Assembly (NCBI GenBank): GCA_964511075.1
Contig: CAZEDM010000021.1
Location: 1-5,206, forward strand
DNA from: CAZEDM01 sp964511075
Lineage (GTDB): Bacteria; Zixibacteria; MSB-5A5; RBG-16-43-9
Length of the DNA: 5,206 nt
Direction of reading: 5' to 3'
The translations under genes were made by a program, and so were the position numbers. Under the pieces are notes generated by a model. That model ran no database searches. It was not told the origin of the DNA and worked only from the letters and a program-made list of their open reading frames with translations. The stretch's first letter is position 1, and every line of letters begins with the position of its first letter. Of this stretch, positions 1 to 5,206 are shown piece after piece.

Positions 1-1
1 T

Positions 2-106
2 TGCATATTCCGATCCAACGTAGACACCGATTCCGATTCAAACTCGCCACTGATTCCGGAGCAAAGTAGACACCGATTCCGGTCGAAAGTAGCCACCTTT
101 TTCCGG
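2..106. repeat. Left end of the IS: terminal inverted repeat plus internal transposase-site repeats
   Basis: The outer 11 bp (2-12) are inverted at 2693-2703. Four related motifs follow: GTAGACACCGATTCCG at 20-35, CTCGCCACTGATTCCGG at 43-59, GTAGACACCGATTCCGG at 66-82 and GTAGCCACCTTTTTCCGG at 89-106. They recur about every 23 bp, roughly two helical turns, so they would lie on one face of the DNA. The copy at 43-61 is an exact 19-bp inverted match to 2668-2686 near the right end. In IS21 such sites bind IstA; that role is inferred here. Confidence 0.85.
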
Positions 107-121
107 ATTCCGGAATTACGG

Positions 122-151
122 ATGACAGAAGCGACGCTGGATAACTTTAAT
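122..151 (+). promoter_or_regulatory. Candidate sigma70 promoter for istA
   Basis: ATGACA (122-127) and TTTAAT (146-151) are separated by 18 bp and each differs from consensus at one position. Transcription would start near 158, giving a leader of about 40 nt before the istA start. The inner inverted repeat at 128-140 lies in the spacer, so a protein bound there could block the promoter. Predicted from pattern only. Confidence 0.4.
128..140. repeat. Inner inverted repeat, left copy (partner at 2633-2645)
   Basis: GAAGCGACGCTGG at 128-140 is the exact reverse complement of 2633-2645. The left copy lies 126 bp inside the left end and the right copy 58 bp inside the right end, so this pair is separate from the terminal repeats. 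The left copy falls within the spacer of the proposed istA promoter. A role in end pairing or in control of istA is possible but only inferred. Confidence 0.7.
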
Positions 152-177
152 GTTGTAAGCCATCATATTCCTTCTAG

Positions 178-190
178 CCTAATTAGGAGG
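178..190 (+). promoter_or_regulatory. istA ribosome binding site within a palindrome
   Basis: AGGAGG at 185-190 lies 5 nt before the ATG at 196 and fixes the istA start. The first part of it overlaps the 10-bp palindrome CCTAATTAGG (178-187), which could fold back weakly on the site in RNA. Confidence 0.7.
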
Positions 191-195
191 ATGAG

Positions 196-1731
196 ATGGC
201 ACAAAAGAGGTTATCCATGCGTAAAATCAAAGAGATACTGCGTCTGAGACATGAGGCAAAGCTTTCCTATCGTGCTATAGCCCGGGCCTGTTCTACTAGC
301 AAAGATACGGTAAGGGACTATCTGTGCAAGGCATCGGAAGCGGGTCTGAGCTGGCCTTTGCCAGAGGGGCTTTCTGAAGAAGGCTTGGAACGACTGCTTT
401 ATCCCGTCGAGATTAATCTTGGAGGAAAGCGGGCGCTTCCCGATTGGCCTGAGATCCATCAGGATCTGCGAAAGAAAGGGGTTACACGTCTGCTTTTGTG
501 GGACGAATACAAGGAGGGTGAATCCAATCCTTATGGCTATTCCCAGTTTTGCGGTCTGTACAATCGCTGGGCCAAGAAGCTGGATCCTGTGATGCGTTTA
601 ACCCACAAGGCCGGCGAGAAGCTTTTTATCGATTACGCCGGGCTGAGGATTGCCTACGTGTGTCGGGCGACCGGAGAGAGGCGTGAAGCCTCTGTGTTTG
701 TAGTGACTCTGGGGGCAAGCTCCTATACCTATGCCGAGGCCCAGGAGTCCCAAACTATGAAATCATGGATCGGCGGTCATGTGCGTGCTTTTGAGTTCTT
801 TGGCGGTGTGCCTGAGATCCTGGTTCCTGATAATGCAAAGACAGCAATCACTTCTCCCTGCCGGTATGAGCCTGATATAAACCCCACATACCAGGATATG
901 GCCACACATTACGGTACGGCAGTCATTCCTACCAGAGTCAGACATCCCAGAGATAAAGCCAAGGTGGAAACAGGGGTGCAGGTAGTGGAGTACTGGGTCA
1001 TAGCTCCTTTGCGGAAAAGACAGTTCTTCTCTATAGAGGAGATTAACCAGGCACTCAGGGAGAGGCTCGAGGTTCTCAACAACAGAGAGATGCGCCATCT
1101 GGGGAAAAGCCGTCACGAGCTGTTTGAAGAGCTGGACAGACCGGCTCTGAGGCCCTTGCCTGAAAGGGTGTATGAGCTGGCCGAATGGAAGCGGGCCAAA
1201 GTCTCGATCGATTATCATGTCGAATATGGTGGACATTATTACAGCGTACCCTATCAGCTCATTCATAAGAACGTCTATATCAGGGCTACGGAAAATGTTG
1301 TTGAGGTCTTTTTGAAAGGCAAAAGGGTTGCTTCCCATAAAAGGGATGACTCAAGAGGCCGACACTCCACACTCCCAGAGCATATGCCGGTCACTCATCG
1401 TCAATATGCCGAATGGAACCCAGAACGTTTTATCCGATGGGCAGAGAAAAGCGGGTCGGCTACCGCCCAGATGGTCAAACACCTTCTCTCTTCCCGCCGG
1501 CACCCTGAACAGGGCTATCGCTCCTCCCTTGGTCTTTTGCGTCTGGAATCGCGCTATGGGAAAGAACGTCTTGAAGCTGCTTGTCATCGGACTCTTTCTT
1601 TTGGACTTCATTCCTATAAAGGCGTTAAAAACATCTTGGAAGCAGGGCTGGATAAAGTCACACTGGAAGAACCGATCACAGTCACTTCGAAAACCCATGT
1701 CAATATCCGCGGGACTAAATACTACTCGTGA
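196..1731 (+). CDS. istA: IS21-family transposase IstA (DDE recombinase)
   Basis: This 511-residue protein is the transposase that binds the IS ends and carries out strand cleavage and transfer, working with IstB. Residues 8-48 form a helix-turn-helix (core around LSYRAIARACSTSKDTV, 23-39), followed by a linker. An RNase H-like integrase core follows, with the acidic triad D146 (KLFIDYAG), D212 (LVPDNAKTAI) and E258 (RDKAKVETG). The region about 335-400, containing the HYYSVPYQL stretch at 347-355, is the beta-barrel segment typical of IstA. The C-terminal part (about 400-511) is the family's basic tail. Length is normal for IstA. The start at 196 is supported by AGGAGG 5 nt upstream. No frameshift or internal stop is seen. 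istB follows after 135 bp, an unusually wide gap for this pair. GC and codon use are higher than in the cassette to the right. Confidence 0.95.
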   Translation: MAQKRLSMRKIKEILRLRHEAKLSYRAIARACSTSKDTVRDYLCKASEAGLSWPLPEGLSEEGLERLLYPVEINLGGKRALPDWPEIHQDLRKKGVTRLLLWDEYKEGESNPYGYSQFCGLYNRWAKKLDPVMRLTHKAGEKLFIDYAGLRIAYVCRATGERREASVFVVTLGASSYTYAEAQESQTMKSWIGGHVRAFEFFGGVPEILVPDNAKTAITSPCRYEPDINPTYQDMATHYGTAVIPTRVRHPRDKAKVETGVQVVEYWVIAPLRKRQFFSIEEINQALRERLEVLNNREMRHLGKSRHELFEELDRPALRPLPERVYELAEWKRAKVSIDYHVEYGGHYYSVPYQLIHKNVYIRATENVVEVFLKGKRVASHKRDDSRGRHSTLPEHMPVTHRQYAEWNPERFIRWAEKSGSATAQMVKHLLSSRRHPEQGYRSSLGLLRLESRYGKERLEAACHRTLSFGLHSYKGVKNILEAGLDKVTLEEPITVTSKTHVNIRGTKYYS

Positions 1732-1742
1732 GGGGTTGGGAA

Positions 1743-1856
1743 ATGAGGAGAGAAAAGATCGTCGCTTGTAGGGCATCTGAGGGCCTCGTTTTCCGCCACT
1801 GGATGCCTTTGAGCAGGAAAAGAGGAAAAAGATTATCGCACAAGGTAAATCAATGA
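1743..1856 (+). CDS. Tentative 37-residue basic small ORF between istA and istB
   Basis: An ATG at 1743 lies 11 nt after the istA stop and has GAGGGG (1730-1735, overlapping that stop) 7 nt upstream. The frame stays open for 37 codons, filling most of the 135-bp gap, and its TGA (1854-1856) overlaps the istB ribosome binding site. The product would be very basic (begins MRREKIVACR, ends KRLSHKVNQ). No family is recognised. It could be a translational bridge that passes ribosomes from istA to istB, explaining the wide gap, or it may be chance. Supported only by position and the GAGGGG. Confidence 0.25.
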   Translation: MRREKIVACRASEGLVFRHWMPLSRKRGKRLSHKVNQ

Positions 1857-1866
1857 GGAGATAACG

Positions 1867-2625
1867 ATGCTTAGAGAACCTCTCATGTCGAAACTCACCA
1901 GCATGAAGCTATGGGGCATGCTTGGAGGTTTGCAGGAACAGATAGAGAACCCGCAATATAAGAAACTTTCTTTCGAAGAACGCCTGGGGCTGCTTTTGGA
2001 TCGAGAATGGAACTTGCGGCAGGACCGAGGACTTAAACGCCGTCTCCAGGTTGCTCGGTTCAGAGAAGCGGCAGTGATGGAAGACATGGAACTCTCCACA
2101 AAACGAGGCCTGGATAGAAGTCAGGTCCTCTATCTTACCCAGGAAGAATGGATCCGCCAAAAACTCAATGTCATCATCACAGGCCCTACAGGAGCAGGTA
2201 AGACATATTTAGCATGCGCCTTAGGAAATGCAGCTTGCAGGAATAACTTCTCTGTCCGCTATTTTCAGATATCCCGCCTCCTGCAAAAAGTCACCCTCTC
2301 CCAAGCCGATGGCTCCTATCCAAAGTTACTAAACTTCCTGGCAAAAGCTCAACTTCTTATCATAGATGACTGGTTGAGAACTCCTCTCTCTAAGTCTCAA
2401 ACAAACGACATCCTGGAGATAATCGATGATCGATATAAACTGAGTTCAACCATACTGGCAACTCAAGTCCCTGTGTCCGATTGGCATGAGCGAATGGCCA
2501 ATCCAACGCTTGCCGATGCCATCATGGATAGAGTCGTTCACAATGCCTATAGGCTTGAACTGAAGGGAGAATCTATGAGAAAACGTGTATCAAACTTGAC
2601 TCATGCCAGCCACAAGGAGGTATAA
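1867..2625 (+). CDS. istB: IS21-family helper ATPase IstB
   Basis: This 252-residue AAA+ ATPase, related to DnaC, assembles on target DNA and recruits or activates IstA. Residues 1-100 form the alpha-helical N-terminal region. The Walker A motif is GPTGAGKT (106-113), Walker B is LLIIDDW (163-169) and the sensor-1 region is STILATQ (194-200). The basic stretch GESMRKR (234-240) near the C-terminus is typical of IstB. After Walker B the protein reads LRTPLS where many relatives have a G-L-x-x-L type sequence, a small deviation. The start at 1867 is chosen because AGGAG (1856-1860) lies 6 nt upstream; M7 is possible but has no site of its own. Length is normal. The stop overlaps by one base a further ATG at 2625. 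Confidence 0.95.
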   Translation: MLREPLMSKLTSMKLWGMLGGLQEQIENPQYKKLSFEERLGLLLDREWNLRQDRGLKRRLQVARFREAAVMEDMELSTKRGLDRSQVLYLTQEEWIRQKLNVIITGPTGAGKTYLACALGNAACRNNFSVRYFQISRLLQKVTLSQADGSYPKLLNFLAKAQLLIIDDWLRTPLSKSQTNDILEIIDDRYKLSSTILATQVPVSDWHERMANPTLADAIMDRVVHNAYRLELKGESMRKRVSNLTHASHKEV

Positions 2626-2708
2626 TGAAATCCCAGCGTCGCTTCGCTCCGACAGGTGGCGAGTTTACTCCGGAATCAGTGGCGAGATTCACCGGAATAT
2701 GCACTTAA
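2625..2708 (+). CDS. Tentative 27-residue small ORF coupled to istB, crossing the right IS end
   Basis: The istB stop and this ATG share a base (TAATG), and a strong AAGGAGG (2614-2620) lies 4 nt upstream. The frame begins MKSQRRFAPT and reads through the right-end repeats (GGEFTPESVARFTG). It stops at a TAA in flanking DNA (2706-2708), so its last codon spans the IS border and its C-terminus would vary with the insertion site. Most of its sequence is set by transposase-binding sites, so it may be a by-product. The ribosome site is, however, better than those of most genes in this window. No known family. Confidence 0.25.
   Translation: MKSQRRFAPTGGEFTPESVARFTGICT
2650..2703. repeat. Right end of the IS: terminal inverted repeat plus internal repeats
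   Basis: CGGAATATGCA at 2693-2703 is the reverse complement of 2-12. CTCCGGAATCAGTGGCGAG at 2668-2686 is the exact reverse complement of 43-61. A weaker copy, CGACAGGTGGCGAG, lies at 2650-2663. The right end therefore has fewer motif copies than the left (two against four), an asymmetry common in IS21-type ends. Confidence 0.85.
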
Positions 2709-2724
2709 TAGTGTTTCACAAGTT

Positions 2725-2741
2725 AAAAAGGAAAATATTCC
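2725..2741 (-). terminator. Weak candidate terminator after the repressor gene
   Basis: Read on the minus strand, GGAA-TATT-TTCC (2741 to 2730) is followed by five Ts (2729-2725), 21 nt beyond the repressor stop. The stem is only 4 bp, so this is a weak intrinsic terminator at best. Confidence 0.22.
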
Positions 2742-2761
2742 CCATTATTAATCGATAATCA

Positions 2762-2965
2762 TTACTCATTTAAAAAATATCCTATCGGTTTTTTAAGAGC
2801 TTTAGCTATCTTGACTAATGTTTCCAGAGATGGTAATGATGCACCTGTTTCATATCGGGAGATGCTCTTTTGTTTTGCTTTGACTTTTTGGGCCAGCTGA
2901 GTCTGGGTTAAATCAGCCTCTACCCGGGCCAATTTTATCTTTTTGCCCAACTTTTTTGTATCCAT
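2762..2965 (-). CDS. XRE/Cro-C1-type DNA-binding repressor, 67 residues
   Basis: This is a stand-alone lambda-repressor-like HTH protein, likely the regulator of the divergent recombinase operon. The protein is essentially one five-helix HTH_3 domain: first helix about 6-17, HTH pair about 21-28 (QTQLAQKV) and 32-40 (QKSISRYET), then the family signature around LPSLETLVKIAKAL (44-57). There is no peptidase or oligomerisation domain, so it should be a small Cro-like dimer. The start is supported by AGAGGA on the minus strand (2976-2971), 5 nt before the ATG. It is transcribed away from the recombinase, and the shared intergenic region contains an 18-bp palindrome suited to a dimer. The IS21 copy ends 58 bp beyond its stop and does not disrupt it. 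Autoregulation and repression of the recombinase are inferred from layout. Confidence 0.9.
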   Translation of the reverse strand: MDTKKLGKKIKLARVEADLTQTQLAQKVKAKQKSISRYETGASLPSLETLVKIAKALKKPIGYFLNE

Positions 2966-2996
2966 TATTGTCCTCTTAAACTCTCCTCACTAATAC

Positions 2997-3025
2997 AATC
3001 TAAACAATGATAGAAACATATCCAA
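2997..3025 (-). promoter_or_regulatory. Candidate promoter for the repressor gene
   Basis: On the minus strand TTGGAT (3025-3020) and TAGATT (3002-2997) are spaced 17 bp apart, giving a start near 2990 and a short leader to the ATG at 2965. Each hexamer differs from consensus at two or more positions. The 18-bp palindrome starts 18 bp upstream of its -35 box, close enough for a bound dimer to influence it. Confidence 0.35.
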
Positions 3026-3033
3026 AAAATTAC

Positions 3034-3062
3034 TTGACATATTATACCTTTAAAGGTATATT
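3034..3062 (+). promoter_or_regulatory. Strong sigma70 promoter driving the small protein and recombinase
   Basis: A perfect TTGACA (3034-3039) is followed after exactly 17 bp by TATATT (3057-3062), one mismatch from consensus. The predicted start is near 3069, leaving about 74 nt of leader before the ATG at 3143. The spacer is almost wholly taken up by the palindrome at 3043-3060, the classic arrangement for a repressor that excludes RNA polymerase. Confidence 0.75.
3043..3060. promoter_or_regulatory. Perfect 18-bp palindromic operator in the promoter spacer
   Basis: TATACCTTTAAAGGTATA is identical to its reverse complement over 18 bp. It covers most of the spacer and the first four bases of the -10 box. 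Size and symmetry suit a dimer of the neighbouring XRE-type protein. The sequence shows the palindrome; the binding partner is inferred. Confidence 0.75.
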
Positions 3063-3089
3063 TTAGACATGCATATAATCATCATTACT

Positions 3090-3115
3090 TATACCTTTTA
3101 TTAGTAAAATATACC
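3090..3115. promoter_or_regulatory. Candidate secondary operator half-sites
   Basis: The half-site TATACC of the main operator recurs in the same orientation at 3090-3095 and 3110-3115. Between them TTTTA (3096-3100) and TAAAA (3105-3109) form a dyad around TTAG. These lie downstream of the promoter within the leader. Several operators of graded quality are common in phage-type switches, so these may be weaker sites, though AT-rich DNA can give such matches by chance. Confidence 0.4.
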
Positions 3116-3142
3116 CATTTTGTAATAAATGCAAGACTATCT

Positions 3143-3330
3143 ATGAATAATCAGGCTTTTGATCAAATTGAGAAATTTGATGAAGAAATAGACCAAATAA
3201 TTAGGCTTAATTGGGTTGATAATCCTGCTGCCCAAAACTTGTTAGATGTAGTGGTTTCTATTATTGCAGAAGAATATATTAAAGTTTCTCGACAAAATCC
3301 TGATTTATTCAAAAAAAAGGAGGTTATTAA

Positions 3331-3334
<4 letters not shown>
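3143..3334 (+). CDS. Small protein of unknown function, coupled to the serine recombinase
   Basis: This 63-residue protein has no recognised family. The first third is acidic (QIEKFDEEIDQ, 7-17), the middle is likely helical with a hydrophobic run (LLDVVVSIIAEEYI, 33-46), and the end is basic (FKKKEVIK). The hydrophobic run is too short and too interrupted by acids for a membrane segment, so a small cytoplasmic helical protein is likely. Its stop overlaps the recombinase ATG by 4 bp (ATGA), and the recombinase ribosome site lies inside this gene, so the two should be translated together. Unlike its neighbour it has no clear Shine-Dalgarno before its ATG, which may keep expression low. A helper of the recombinase, for example a directionality factor, fits the position but is unproven. 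An upstream pentapeptide frame (3129-3146) overlaps its start. Confidence 0.7.
3316..3323 (+). promoter_or_regulatory. Ribosome binding site of the serine recombinase
   Basis: AAAGGAGG lies 7 nt before the ATG at 3331 and inside the upstream small gene. It is near ideal and settles the recombinase start, while the ATGA overlap suggests coupling with the preceding frame. Confidence 0.85.
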
Positions 3335-5194
<1,860 letters not shown>

Positions 5195-5206
5195 GCAGCA
5201 TAAAGC

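Larger units (their letters stand above)
2..2703 (+). mobile_element. Complete IS21-family insertion sequence
   Basis: The two ends carry an exact 11-bp inverted repeat, TGCATATTCCG at 2-12 and its reverse complement at 2693-2703, so the element ends in TG...CA as is usual for IS21. Inside each end are several copies of a short motif of the type 'GCCACTGATTCCGG', the multiple transposase-binding sites typical of the family. Between the ends are istA and istB in tandem, the diagnostic IS21 gene pair. The length of about 2.7 kb is slightly above the usual 2-2.5 kb. Both genes are open with all catalytic motifs, so the copy looks potentially active. The target duplication cannot be tested, because only one base of left flank is present; the right flank starts CTTAATAG. 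Family assignment is very secure, the exact outer bases a little less so. Confidence 0.93.

Noticed and set aside
1..106. CRISPR-like array from the spaced repeats at the left end
   Set aside because: The repeats are degenerate, spacers are only a few bases, and the same motifs are inverted at the other IS end, which fits transposase sites.
763..1338. 191-codon minus-strand frame opposite istA
   Set aside because: It is antisense to the catalytic core of istA, shows no domain and has no ribosome site of note.
1328..1771. 147-codon plus-strand frame overlapping the end of istA, and its minus-strand counterpart
   Set aside because: Both are alternative frames of the istA C-terminal coding sequence without recognisable motifs.
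2744..2759. ATTAT...ATAAT inverted repeat between the IS and the repressor gene as a terminator
   Set aside because: The stem is five A-T pairs with no T-run; such matches are expected by chance here.
3129..3146. Five-codon upstream ORF overlapping the start of the small protein (ATGA-type overlap)
   Set aside because: It has no ribosome site and is too short to separate from chance in AT-rich DNA; noted only as a possible translation relay.

Overview
This is a bacterial accessory region made of three adjoining parts. The host cannot be named. A tRNA-Ser gene with an encoded CCA end, Shine-Dalgarno-led genes and a degenerate dispersed repeat of the 'GTCATTGCGAG...AATCTC' type point to a free-living, probably environmental bacterium. 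The right half is AT-rich. The left half is visibly richer in GC, as expected for an insertion sequence acquired from another background.

Part 1 (2-2703) is a complete IS21-family insertion sequence. Its ends match as inverted repeats that finish in TG...CA, with several short repeated sites just inside each end. It carries istA (DDE transposase with N-terminal HTH) and istB (AAA+ ATPase helper) in the same direction. Two very short ORFs with plausible ribosome binding sites lie between istA and istB (1743-1856) and directly after istB (2625-2708, reading out through the right IS end). Both are tentative.

Part 2 (2762-5142) looks like a small self-contained integration cassette. It has a 67-residue XRE-type repressor on the minus strand. 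A divergent control region follows, with a near-consensus sigma70 promoter whose spacer holds a perfect 18-bp palindrome. On the plus strand come a 63-residue protein of unknown function and a large serine recombinase that overlaps it by 4 bp. The likely logic is that the repressor shuts the promoter for the small protein and recombinase, and the recombinase moves the cassette.

Part 3 (5101-5194, minus strand) is a tRNA-Ser(GCU) gene. The recombinase reading frame runs tail-to-tail into it and ends inside it, so its last 13 residues are an antisense reading of the tRNA. A 9-bp inverted repeat links the tRNA T-loop with a copy just outside the tRNA. The dyad is centred exactly at the tRNA 3' end and spans 43 bp, about the size of a serine-integrase attachment site. 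This is the best candidate for something new here: a recombinase that may recognise the conserved T-arm of tRNA genes and whose own reading frame borrows its stop codon from the target. A degenerate dispersed repeat also sits in frame within the recombinase gene at 4888-5004.
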